This document shows, piece by piece, positions 56,304 through 64,000 of a stretch of 64,000 bases of DNA. The position numbers and the translations under genes were made by a program. Below the pieces are notes generated by a model. The model was not told where the DNA came from. It did not search any database and worked only from the letters and a program-made list of their open reading frames with translations. Position 1 is the first letter of the stretch. Every line of letters starts with the position of its first letter. This stretch comes from Balneola sp. (GTDB lineage: Bacteria; Bacteroidota; Rhodothermia; Balneolales; Balneolaceae): contig PBJO01000007.1 in assembly GCA_002720745.1 (NCBI GenBank), positions 171,781-235,780 on the forward strand. The letters are read 5' to 3'.

Positions 56304-56948
56304 TTACTTAATCGCTTTTATTATTCCATAATAGTATAATCCCAAAAAACCTCTCTTTGTTTCATATTCCACCGATTTAAAGCTGTATTGTAGTTTCGAT
56401 ATTATTTCTGATTGAACATAAACACCATGTAAGATCATCCAGCGATTAAACCAATCTGAAGAAGAAGAAATGAAGTCAACCACATAAAGAACACCAGTAG
56501 TGCTGAGCGTGTCATGTATAGCTTTTATACAATGATGAATATCTTCATTCATACTTATTGAGTAGGAGCATATAAAACAATTAGCTGATGAACGTTCGAT
56601 TGAATTAGACGAAAAAAATTCTTGCCTTAACTGTACATTTTTGAGGTCACTTACTTTGCTTGATGCTTTGTCTAACATATGTACAGACACATCATATCCA
56701 TAAAACATACAGTCTCTAAACTCAGGAGCTAAAGCTGCAATATGATACCCAGTACCGCATCCAACTTCAATGATAGAAAGTCTTTCATATTCTTTTTTGA
56801 TTTGTTTTAGCTCAATACGTAGATAATTATGAAACCACGCTCTTCCCCATAAAATAGCCCATCTAGTAGCATCATATAAAAGACTATTCCATCGATAGTA
56901 TCTTTTGAGATGCCATTCGGTTTTTGTGGATAACCGTGAATTATTCAT
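56304..56948 (-). CDS. btaB: BtaB-like N-methyltransferase for betaine lipid synthesis
   Basis: A 214-residue SAM-dependent methyltransferase. The N-terminus EWHLKRYYRWNSLLYDATRW is very close to BtaB proteins, and the SAM site VGCGTGYHIAAL follows near residue 62. BtaB methylates the homoserine amine three times to complete diacylglyceryl-trimethylhomoserine. It lies directly downstream of the BtaA-like gene (12-base gap), which makes the assignment much stronger than the sequence alone, since isolated methyltransferases of this size could also act on phosphatidylethanolamine. ATG start. Confidence 0.82.
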   Translation of the reverse strand: MNNSRLSTKTEWHLKRYYRWNSLLYDATRWAILWGRAWFHNYLRIELKQIKKEYERLSIIEVGCGTGYHIAALAPEFRDCMFYGYDVSVHMLDKASSKVSDLKNVQLRQEFFSSNSIERSSANCFICSYSISMNEDIHHCIKAIHDTLSTTGVLYVVDFISSSSDWFNRWMILHGVYVQSEIISKLQYSFKSVEYETKRGFLGLYYYGIIKAIK

Positions 56949-56960
56949 GATATTGGCAGC

Positions 56961-58064
56961 CTAACGGCTTAACAGATACGTACTAGAGTAACTGTAGACT
57001 TGATCGGTTTTCAATTCCTTGCGTTTCATTTGAGTTATAATAAAGCTTTTAGATGTTAGACTTTCAATCCATGGCACAGTTTCATACGAAGATCGAAAAA
57101 GTATTTTTTTAATAGATTTATATTTATTCAGTCTATTCCAAGTCTCTTTGAGTTCTGTAACGCTTTTCCGGCTTTTGTACAGCCAATCTTGATGATCTAA
57201 TAGATTAACATGACTGTAAATGTTTGATGGACTATTTTGAAGTGCATGCAACAATGAGGAGTGATTTAATGTGATTTGAAAAATAGAATTTTTTAATTGT
57301 TCAAAGTACTTTTTTTGTAAGTGTTTTGGAGCAAATTCTGAGTTATAACATCCATCCCAATATAATCGCCAATACGGATTTTGAGATAATTGCTGTTCTA
57401 CAAGAAGAGTATATAATGTGTCCTTTAAAAAAGCTAGTAAGTGGCCTATGCTCTGTTGCTGGTTTTGTGGGATACCACCAAGATATAATACCCATGGATG
57501 TATCCACCAGGAAATTGAAGAATGTTGGCTCATTTTAAACCATAGTTTCTTGAATTGTGTCTTTTTAAAATCAAGATTATCGTTATGCATTAGCTTTTTA
57601 ATGATTTCTGCAACCCCCATTCTTTGAATACTATAAAGTAACAATCGTGATAACCATCCGGTGGTACCATATCGATAAAATCCCTTCCCTGAGGGATCAA
57701 ATAGATGCTGTTTTCGCTTCCAGAATGATCTTGACGCAGGTGTCAATTCGGGTAATAAACATTCGAAATAGTGCTGGTAATGAGGCACTTTACCCAATCC
57801 AAAAAATAACCAATATACCTCGTAATCAAATAATGATATAACTAGTTTTTTTAACTCAACTAAATGCAATTGAGTTGGATTAATATCAACTGCATGTATA
57901 TTTCTAACTCCCTCTAATGAATAGTTCAAAAGGTGATCCCCTGCGCTAGCTATTGTTAATATAGATGAACTATGATCAAGTCCAAGGAGTTTTGAATCTA
58001 TCCTTACGTCTTCCCAGCTAATGGTATATATGAGTTTTTTTGAGAAAAGCTTAGGTAAACTCAT
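56961..58064 (-). CDS. btaA: BtaA: SAM:diacylglycerol 3-amino-3-carboxypropyltransferase
   Basis: A 367-residue DUF3419-type enzyme that transfers the aminocarboxypropyl group of SAM to diacylglycerol, making the homoserine head group of betaine lipids. N-terminal LIYTISWEDVRID and the SAM-binding SILTIASAGDHLLNYSLEG, then IHAVDINPTQLHLVELK, are the family hallmarks. Length is a little under the 380-400 typical of BtaA. It is the first gene of a two-gene unit with btaB, transcribed toward the ABC genes. ATG 58064. In marine bacteria this pathway replaces phospholipids under low phosphate; no pho box was seen upstream. Confidence 0.85.
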   Translation of the reverse strand: MSLPKLFSKKLIYTISWEDVRIDSKLLGLDHSSSILTIASAGDHLLNYSLEGVRNIHAVDINPTQLHLVELKKLVISLFDYEVYWLFFGLGKVPHYQHYFECLLPELTPASRSFWKRKQHLFDPSGKGFYRYGTTGWLSRLLLYSIQRMGVAEIIKKLMHNDNLDFKKTQFKKLWFKMSQHSSISWWIHPWVLYLGGIPQNQQQSIGHLLAFLKDTLYTLLVEQQLSQNPYWRLYWDGCYNSEFAPKHLQKKYFEQLKNSIFQITLNHSSLLHALQNSPSNIYSHVNLLDHQDWLYKSRKSVTELKETWNRLNKYKSIKKILFRSSYETVPWIESLTSKSFIITQMKRKELKTDQVYSYSSTYLLSR

Positions 58065-58442
58065 CGACCCTGGGTATCGCTATTACCTTGTGTATTTCTA
58101 TTTAAAAAGTTGAAAAATTCGTACATTGCAATAAAATAATAATATATGATTTGTACAAAATGAATGGAAATAACAAATCAACTGCAAGCAGTCTACGTTA
58201 TTGCATTCATTTAGCCATTAAGGTGTTTTTTCCGTCCAAAACCTAGGAATTATCTACCAAAGTAACTACTACATCAGCAGAAGCTAACCTACAATTTGGT
58301 TGCCTTAAGAATGAATATCAAAAGCAATATAGAATTTTGCGAAGAAAAGCTAGAATGCACCAAAAAAAAATATGTTAAGTGGCTTTCTTTTTGATTTGAC
58401 TACAATGAACTGAATAAATCAGAAAAGTAAATAGAATAAAAT
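58065..58442. other. 378-base divergent intergenic region between btaA and prfB
   Basis: It holds no recognisable gene; a 28-codon ATG frame at 58160 is not supported. It should contain the divergent promoters of btaA and prfB. Sequence features seen are an 8-base palindrome TTGTACAA (58151-58158) and an 8-base inverted repeat TGCAATAA (58127-58134) / TTATTGCA (58198-58205). No strong promoter match could be chosen. Confidence 0.4.
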
Positions 58443-59553
58443 ATGGCAGTTATAAATGATCAATTACAAGAATATTTTCAGCGATTAGATGCGCTGAGGG
58501 GGTATCTTTGACTATGATAAACGAAGTGTTAGAGTTATAGAGTTGACCCAGCAGACTCAGGACCCTACATTTTGGAATGATCCGGTAAATGCAAAAAAGA
58601 TAATGAAGGATTTTGGATTTCAGAAAGCTTTAATACAGGATTGGGATGCTCTGAACAGTTTGAAGGAAAGTATAATAGTCTATCTGGAATTCATTGAAAT
58701 GGGAGAATCTGTTGAGGAAGAATTGTCGGCTGAGATACAAAAGTTTCTCAACCATTTGGAAGCACTAGAACTTAAAAATATGCTCAAGGAAGAAGATGAC
58801 CATCGCAATGCTGTGGTTCAATTTAGTCCTGGTGCAGGTGGCACCGAGAGCCAGGATTGGGCTGAAATGTTGTACCGAATGTATACTCGCTGGGCCGATC
58901 AAAATGACTATAAAGTTTCGGTTATTGACTATCAAGATGGTGAGGTGGCTGGGTTAAAAAGTGCCACTATAGAAGTCCAAGGCCATAATTCCTATGGTTT
59001 TCTAAAAGCGGAAAGTGGTGTTCATCGTTTGGTACGTGTTTCACCATTCGATAGCAATGCTCGACGTCATACATCTTTCTGCTCAGTTTTTATTTCCCCT
59101 TTGGTGGATAATAACATTGAGCTCGATATAAATGAGAAAGATATCGAGCTACAACGATTTCATTCTTCAGGTGCAGGCGGGCAGAATGTAAACAAAGTGG
59201 AGACGGGAGTTCGACTGATTTGGACAGGTATATTATCTGATGGCCGAGAAGAAAAAGTAGTAGCTGAGTGTCAACAAGAACGATCCCAACTCCAAAATCG
59301 GGAAAAAGCCTTAGTTCTGTTAAAGTCTAGAATTTATGAGCTAGAGAAAGAAATACGAGAGGCTGAAAAAGCAAGATTGGAAGGAACAAAAGGAAAAAAT
59401 GAATGGGGATCTCAGATTAGAAGTTATGTATTCGATGATCAGCGAGTGAAAGATCACCGGACTGGTCATGAAACTTCCAATGTATCAGGTGTTATGGATG
59501 GAAACTTGAATGATTTTATAAAAGCTTATCTTTTAATGCAATCTCATGTATAA
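58443..59553 (+). CDS. prfB: Peptide chain release factor 2, with programmed +1 frameshift
   Basis: RF2 (about 369 aa after the shift) releases nascent chains at UGA and UAA. The gene starts at ATG 58443 and reads through codon CTT (58506-58508) to an in-frame TGA (58509-58511); shifting +1 there continues as LDYDKRSVRVIELTQQ, the RF2 sequence. The main frame holds the stop-recognition motif SPF (VSPFDSN) and the catalytic GGQ (SSGAGGQNVNKVET). An entry starting only at the TTG 58543 would miss the N-terminus. The nadB gene begins within its last eight bases. Confidence 0.95.
58496..58512 (+). promoter_or_regulatory. RF2 programmed +1 frameshift site
   Basis: Slippery CTT TGA C (58506-58512) follows an internal Shine-Dalgarno-like AGGGGG (58497-58502), spaced three bases upstream of the slip codon. 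When RF2 is scarce the ribosome pauses at UGA and slips forward, so RF2 regulates its own synthesis. The match to the classical site is complete. Confidence 0.93.
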
Positions 59554-61123
59554 ATATGACATGCTCATCATCGGTAGTGGTTTAGCTGGCCTTTCTTTTG
59601 CTTTAAAAGCTGCAAAATCTGTGCGAGTAGCGGTTATAACCAAGAATGAATTAAAAGAAACAAACACTTGGTATGCTCAAGGCGGGATTGCTGGAGTAAT
59701 GGATTTAAATCATGATTCTTTTGAAAAGCATATTCAAGATACACTAGTGGCGGGAGCTGGACTATGCGATACCAATGCTGTATCAAATATGGTACATCAA
59801 GCACCAAAACTCATTCAGGAACTTGTAGATTATGGGGTTGACTTTACCCTTAAGGGGGGACAATTAGACTTAGCTAAAGAAGGAGGACATTCTGAAAATC
59901 GAATTGTTCACGCGGCAGATGCAACTGGTAGAGTTATAGAAAATGTACTGGCAAAAAAGGTTAAAAATCACCCAAATATCGATGTGTTTGAATATCATTT
60001 TGCCATGGAATTACTTACAGAGCATTATCAAGGAACTAAGGTAGAGTATTTGCCTGAGATTCAATGCTTTGGTGTTTATGCACTTAATATAAAGTTAGGC
60101 ACTATAGAGATATTTTTAGCAAAAAAAACTGTTCTTGCAACAGGTGGGATAGGGGAAGTTTATGCTCATACCACTAATCCTACCGTCGCTACAGGGGATG
60201 GTATTGCTATGGCTTATAGGGCAAAAGCCCATATAAAACACATGGAATTCGTTCAATTTCACCCTACTACTTTACAGATACCAGAGTCTAAATCCTATTT
60301 AATAACTGAAGCTCTACGAGGTTTTGGGGCTAAATTAAGGAATTTTTCCGGGCATGCCTTCATGAAGGATTATGATTCAAGAGGCGAATTAGCCCCAAGA
60401 GATATAGTGGCTCGAGCAATCGATGATCAGCTCAAAAAACGAGGGGATAAAGCGGTTTATTTAGATGCAACCGAAATTGAATCTTCTTATTTATTAGAAA
60501 GTTTTCCAAATATAGCTAAAGAATGTGCTAAATATGGTTTAGATATTACTAAGGATAAGATTCCAGTTGTTCCTGCTGCGCATTATTTATGTGGTGGTAT
60601 ACTAGTTGATGAATTTGGACAAAGTTCAATCAAACACCTTTATGCCATAGGAGAGACGGCCTGTACTGGAGTTCATGGCGCGAATCGTTTAGCATCGAAC
60701 AGTTTGCTAGAAGCCTTGCATTATGCGGATACAGCGGCACATCATGCATTACACCACCTCACCAATGCCGAATTTGCAATTGATATACCCGTATGGGATG
60801 TAGAAGGAACTTCAAATAATAAAGAATGGATACTAGTGTCTCATAACCGTGAAGAACTACGACAAGTAATGTGGGATTATGTGGGTATTGTACGCAGTGA
60901 TATTAGACTGAAAAGGGCTTTACGTAGACAAACTTTATTATTTAATGAAGTCGAAGAATTCTACCATAAAATTAGTCTTACCCCTGAGCTGCTTGAATTA
61001 CGTAACCTTATTAGTATTTCATATTTGATCATTCAGGCAGCTATCAAAAGAAAAGAGAGTTGTGGCCTTCACTATAATGTAGATCATGAAACCCACAGAA
61101 GGCTTAGCTTAAATGATAAATAA
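59546..61123 (+). CDS. nadB: L-aspartate oxidase
   Basis: Flavoprotein of de novo NAD synthesis, oxidising aspartate to iminoaspartate (525 aa). FAD site LIIGSGLAGLSFAL, then NTWYAQGGIAGVM, SENRIVHAADATGR, the substrate loop EFVQFHPTTL, and GACTGVHGANRLASNSLLE-like ETACTGVHGANRLASNSL all present. C-terminal arginine-containing helix region is intact. ATG 59546 overlaps the prfB end by eight bases. nadA and nadC are not in the window. Confidence 0.96.
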   Translation: MYKYDMLIIGSGLAGLSFALKAAKSVRVAVITKNELKETNTWYAQGGIAGVMDLNHDSFEKHIQDTLVAGAGLCDTNAVSNMVHQAPKLIQELVDYGVDFTLKGGQLDLAKEGGHSENRIVHAADATGRVIENVLAKKVKNHPNIDVFEYHFAMELLTEHYQGTKVEYLPEIQCFGVYALNIKLGTIEIFLAKKTVLATGGIGEVYAHTTNPTVATGDGIAMAYRAKAHIKHMEFVQFHPTTLQIPESKSYLITEALRGFGAKLRNFSGHAFMKDYDSRGELAPRDIVARAIDDQLKKRGDKAVYLDATEIESSYLLESFPNIAKECAKYGLDITKDKIPVVPAAHYLCGGILVDEFGQSSIKHLYAIGETACTGVHGANRLASNSLLEALHYADTAAHHALHHLTNAEFAIDIPVWDVEGTSNNKEWILVSHNREELRQVMWDYVGIVRSDIRLKRALRRQTLLFNEVEEFYHKISLTPELLELRNLISISYLIIQAAIKRKESCGLHYNVDHETHRRLSLNDK

Positions 61124-61125
61124 TC

Positions 61126-61773
61126 ATGAAAAAGTTGGATAAAACTATATGCCGTTTGGCTATAACTGGAGAAATTGGAGCTGGTAAAAGTACAGTTGCG
61201 GGCTATATTATTCAATCAGGTATCCCAGTATTAGACTTAGATTCTATTGCAAAAAAAATAATGGTAACTGATCAATACCTGCGAGAACAAATAAAAGCTG
61301 AGTTTGGTGAGCAGGCGTATATCGGCTATGGATTAAATAAAAAATACTTGTCTGAAAAAGCTTTTAAGAAAGGTGCAGTCCATCGGTTGAATGCACTTGT
61401 ACATCCTAGAGTAGACAAAGAAGTTGCTAAATTAGAATTTAAGATTATTGAACAAGGACATAGGATAATTGCTAAAGAAAGTGCCTTATTACTTCAACAT
61501 GGTCGCCCAAAAGAGATTGATGTAGTAATTTGGGTTAAAACAAGTGAAGTGATTCGAAGAAATCGAATTAGCCAACGCCCAAACTTAAACCAAAGTGACC
61601 GAGAAGCCAGAATAAAGTATCAATCCTCTTTAAATTTGTCGCAGTATTTGAATCGGGATCGAGACAAAATTCTAGATAACAATGGAACAATGCAAAAACT
61701 TAAGGCAGAGGTCTCATCGTTAACTAAAGAACTTAAAAACGTATGCGATACCCTTTATCAATCCCATAATTGA
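61126..61773 (+). CDS. coaE: Dephospho-CoA kinase
   Basis: Final step of coenzyme A synthesis (215 aa). P-loop ITGEIGAGKSTVAGYI, the adenine/CoA segment LDLDSIAKKIM, and the lid with VIWVKTSEVIRRNRISQR are seen. ATG 61126 is two bases after the nadB stop. Its last 41 bases overlap the convergent DUF192 gene. Confidence 0.95.
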   Translation: MKKLDKTICRLAITGEIGAGKSTVAGYIIQSGIPVLDLDSIAKKIMVTDQYLREQIKAEFGEQAYIGYGLNKKYLSEKAFKKGAVHRLNALVHPRVDKEVAKLEFKIIEQGHRIIAKESALLLQHGRPKEIDVVIWVKTSEVIRRNRISQRPNLNQSDREARIKYQSSLNLSQYLNRDRDKILDNNGTMQKLKAEVSSLTKELKNVCDTLYQSHN

Positions 61774-62224
61774 TGGCATAGCCACCATTTGTTTCTACCA
61801 CATATTTAGCAGGAGCACCTGATGGGAGACCTTTTTCAGAGAAAGGGGTAGTAGAATGGTAAATACTTACTATCACACTATCTGAGTTCACATACATTAT
61901 ATCTAATGGTAGCGGTGTATTTGCCATCCAAAAACTTAACGGTTCCTCTTCTTCAAATATGAATAGCATTCCATGATTTATAGGAAGCTTTTGAACATCC
62001 ATTAGCCCTTGGCTACGCTCCATTACATCATCCGATATTTGGACCTCTACACTGCTAATTTTATTAAATTTAGTATCTAAAAAATGTACTGTTTGTTCAG
62101 GGATAACTACCCGCCCATCATAAGATCTTTGATTTGTTTTTTTACTTTCAATGCAGCTAATTGCTACAAAAAATAAATAAATCGCAGGGAGTATTAGCTT
62201 ATTTAATTTCGAAAGATTGCTCAT
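61733..62224 (-). CDS. DUF192 family exported protein
   Basis: A 163-residue protein with the DUF192 fold: QISDDVMERSQGLMDV, GMLFIFEEEEPLSFWMANTPLPLDIMYV and the C-terminal YVVETNGGYAINYGI are close to the family consensus. An N-terminal hydrophobic stretch ending AISC suggests a lipoprotein. The start can be ATG 62224 (M of MSNLSKLN) or ATG 62239, both inside the end of the next upstream gene. Function of DUF192 is unknown. It overlaps coaE tail to tail by 41 bases. Confidence 0.85.
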   Translation of the reverse strand: MSNLSKLNKLILPAIYLFFVAISCIESKKTNQRSYDGRVVIPEQTVHFLDTKFNKISSVEVQISDDVMERSQGLMDVQKLPINHGMLFIFEEEEPLSFWMANTPLPLDIMYVNSDSVIVSIYHSTTPFSEKGLPSGAPAKYVVETNGGYAINYGIDKGYRIRF

Positions 62225-64000
62225 GAGTAGTCGATCCATTGGTTATTTGAATGATGTAAGTACCTTTTGTTAAGTAGCTATTAGATGTTTGACTCCATAG
62301 ATTCCAGTTAAAGGTGTTAAATCCTTTTTCTGCATCTAATATAGTAGAGTATAAGGTCAATTCGTCCTTTTTAATTTTTATGGCAACTTCGAATGAGTCT
62401 GAAGGTTGGTTTCTTTTTCTAGTTGAGGGTTCCTGAACAAAAAATAATGCCTCAAAATCTGGTTCAAATAGGTCGCGATAGTCAACCGATCGAGTTCCCC
62501 ATCTATTAGAATATAGTACATTATCTAAGCTAAATAAGGATATTGGCTCGTTTATCCGATCAACTAACTCATGAAAAGGCTTTATATCAAGTACATAGAT
62601 ACTACGACCATGTGTTGCTACTACTAATTCTAAATCCCGAGGATGAATAACCATGTCATATGAGGCAACATTGGGGATATTGTTGAGTAGGTGCCAATCT
62701 TGGCCGTCGTTGAAACTTACATAGCTACCGTGATCCAAACCTGCGTATAAGATTTCAGGCTTTACAGGATCTTGTACTATGATATTAACCACATCATCTG
62801 GCAAATTTCCTTTAACTGATACCCATGTTTTACCTAAGTCTGTGGTTTTGTATATGTAAGTGACAAACTCATCAAAGCGATAGCCATTCAGCGAAACATA
62901 AGCTATTTCGGGATAATGGGAAGATGCGTGGAGTTCAGAAACCCAACGGTAGGCGGGAAGTCCAGCACTAACATCTACCCATGTAGCACCAGCATCAATG
63001 GTACGATGTACCTTTCCATCGTCAGTTCCAGTCCAAATTATATCAAAAGAAAGTGGTGACTCGGAAATGGTTGTTAGGGTGGAGTAGGGAACGTCTCCAT
63101 TGGGTAGATTATAGCTGAGGTCGGGACTTATAGCGGTCCAATTTTTCCCTTCATCAAACGAGCGATTCAGCCTCTGAGATCCAAAGTAAACAATATCAGG
63201 GTTATGATGGCTAAGTTCTACCGGTGTATTCCAATTATAGCGGTAACGGTCTTCACCCACTTCATGACGTGGGGTTATTCTGTAGCTTTCACCGCTCATT
63301 AAATCTCTTCGGAAATAGTTCCCATATTGAAATCCCACATAAACAATATCATTATTATCTGGATGTGGATTTACGTGCATACCATCGCCACCATAGATTC
63401 GTTCCCACGGTTGTTCCCTATTTGGAGTGTAAAGAGAGGAACCTTTCCAGGTACCATTGTCTTGCAGACCGCCATAAATATTATATGGAGTATTCATATC
63501 TACATTTACGGTATAGAATTGACCGACTGGGACTACATTATGGTGTATGAAGTTTTCTCCTCCATCTTTACTTTCATACAACCCTCCATCGTTACCCAGA
63601 AGAAGATGTTGTCCATCGTTAGGATTGATCCATAGGGCCTGATGATCCACATGAATACGCTGATTTTCAGCAATGGGCTTCCAATTACTTCCAGCATCGG
63701 TTGATTTTAGGATAGGTACACCCATAATGTAAAGAGTGTTTACATCGCTAGGATCTACACGAATTTCACCAAAATAATATCCATAGGTGAAGTAAACATT
63801 GTCTAAAGCTATGTTATGTGTTTTTTCCCATGATCGTCCACCATTGTCGGTTTTATAGACTTCAGCACCAATAATTTCAGTATCAAAAAGCTCGGCATTT
63901 GCATCGCCTAAATAGTCTGCTAGAGCACTTGGTGGATAGGTGTTAGCTGATATATCTTTTTTGACGGTTTCAGCATCATATTTAGAGGGGAAGCCATTTC
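62199..64000 (-). CDS. Sortilin/VPS10-like BNR-repeat exported protein, 5' truncated
   Basis: A large repetitive protein whose frame runs open to the window end (at least 600 residues visible). It carries many BNR-type repeats of the sortilin kind: STDAGSNWKPI, KDGGENFIH, SFDEGKNWT, TIDAGATWVDVS, TTDLGKTWVSV and FNDGQDWHLL, with the S/T-x-D-x-G-x-x-W core, and a 'VVATHGRSIYVLDI' end of the propeller. A C-terminal FNWNLWSQTS...YIIQITNGS sorting-like beta domain closes it. Such secreted propellers bind glycans or peptides; function is unknown. The upstream continuation (GAEVYKTDNGGRSWEKTHN) is also BNR-like. The DUF192 start lies within its 3' end. Confidence 0.85.
   Translation of the reverse strand, partial: NGFPSKYDAETVKKDISANTYPPSALADYLGDANAELFDTEIIGAEVYKTDNGGRSWEKTHNIALDNVYFTYGYYFGEIRVDPSDVNTLYIMGVPILKSTDAGSNWKPIAENQRIHVDHQALWINPNDGQHLLLGNDGGLYESKDGGENFIHHNVVPVGQFYTVNVDMNTPYNIYGGLQDNGTWKGSSLYTPNREQPWERIYGGDGMHVNPHPDNNDIVYVGFQYGNYFRRDLMSGESYRITPRHEVGEDRYRYNWNTPVELSHHNPDIVYFGSQRLNRSFDEGKNWTAISPDLSYNLPNGDVPYSTLTTISESPLSFDIIWTGTDDGKVHRTIDAGATWVDVSAGLPAYRWVSELHASSHYPEIAYVSLNGYRFDEFVTYIYKTTDLGKTWVSVKGNLPDDVVNIIVQDPVKPEILYAGLDHGSYVSFNDGQDWHLLNNIPNVASYDMVIHPRDLELVVATHGRSIYVLDIKPFHELVDRINEPISLFSLDNVLYSNRWGTRSVDYRDLFEPDFEALFFVQEPSTRKRNQPSDSFEVAIKIKKDELTLYSTILDAEKGFNTFNWNLWSQTSNSYLTKGTYIIQITNGSTTHEQSFEIK

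Noticed and set aside
58160-58246. 28-codon ATG frame upstream of prfB
   Set aside because: No ribosome binding site, no recognisable sequence and very short; probably chance.
63224-63635. Two overlapping plus-strand frames opposite the sortilin-like gene
   Set aside because: They contradict the open BNR-repeat frame running through to the window end and show no conserved motif.

Overview
This is an AT-rich bacterial chromosome segment with gene density close to the maximum: almost every base is coding, neighbouring genes often touch or overlap, and no tRNA, rRNA, insertion sequence, prophage or CRISPR array was seen. Gene content points to a Gram-negative member of the Bacteroidota/Rhodothermota/Balneolota sphere. 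The evidence is AtpD-AtpC encoded apart from the other ATP synthase genes, an LpxH-like enzyme, exported outer-membrane-type beta proteins, a two-domain dehydratase-free FASII cluster, a BatA/DUF58 pair, sortilin-like BNR proteins, and mixed use of ATG/TTG/GTG starts with only occasional Shine-Dalgarno sites. The exact lineage is inference; a marine Balneolales-like organism is my best guess.

Layout. 1-6.6 kb: tail of an ABC transporter ATPase, two exported beta-rich proteins, and rsgA-lon. 6.6-13.1 kb (minus strand): a UvrD/PcrA helicase, valS and rsmB. 13.5-15.2 kb: atpD-atpC. 15.4-19.5 kb (minus): class A penicillin-binding protein, LpxH-like phosphoesterase, polyprenyl diphosphate synthase. 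19.7-32.2 kb (plus): one long housekeeping run with pfkA-pgi-deoxynucleoside kinase, then yceD-rpmF-plsX-fabH-fabD-fabG-acpP-fabF-rnc, mgtE, thyA-folA. 32.2-44.0 kb: mostly minus strand with an HD hydrolase, a hotdog thioesterase, TsaC/Sua5, mfd and a BatA/DUF58 set; an M42 peptidase and an M23 lipoprotein lie on the plus strand. 44.1-56.3 kb (plus): recO, membrane-anchored HtrA protease, a small lipoprotein, three tandem exported amidohydrolase-fold proteins, and two ABC half-transporters with an RNase Z-like gene between them. 56.3-58.1 kb (minus): btaA-btaB for betaine lipid. 58.4-61.8 kb (plus): prfB with a programmed frameshift, nadB, coaE. 61.7-64.0 kb (minus): a DUF192 lipoprotein and a truncated sortilin-like protein.

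The most notable things are: (1) an RNase Z-like protein whose HxHxDH motif reads HxDxDH and which has a long Arg/Gly-rich tail, lying between the halves of a probable heterodimeric ABC exporter with one degenerate ATP site; (2) three secreted amidohydrolase paralogues of which only the middle one keeps its metal ligands; (3) a btaA-btaB pair suggesting phosphorus-free betaine membrane lipids; (4) the RF2 autoregulatory frameshift; and (5) several inverted or direct repeats in otherwise empty intergenic regions.
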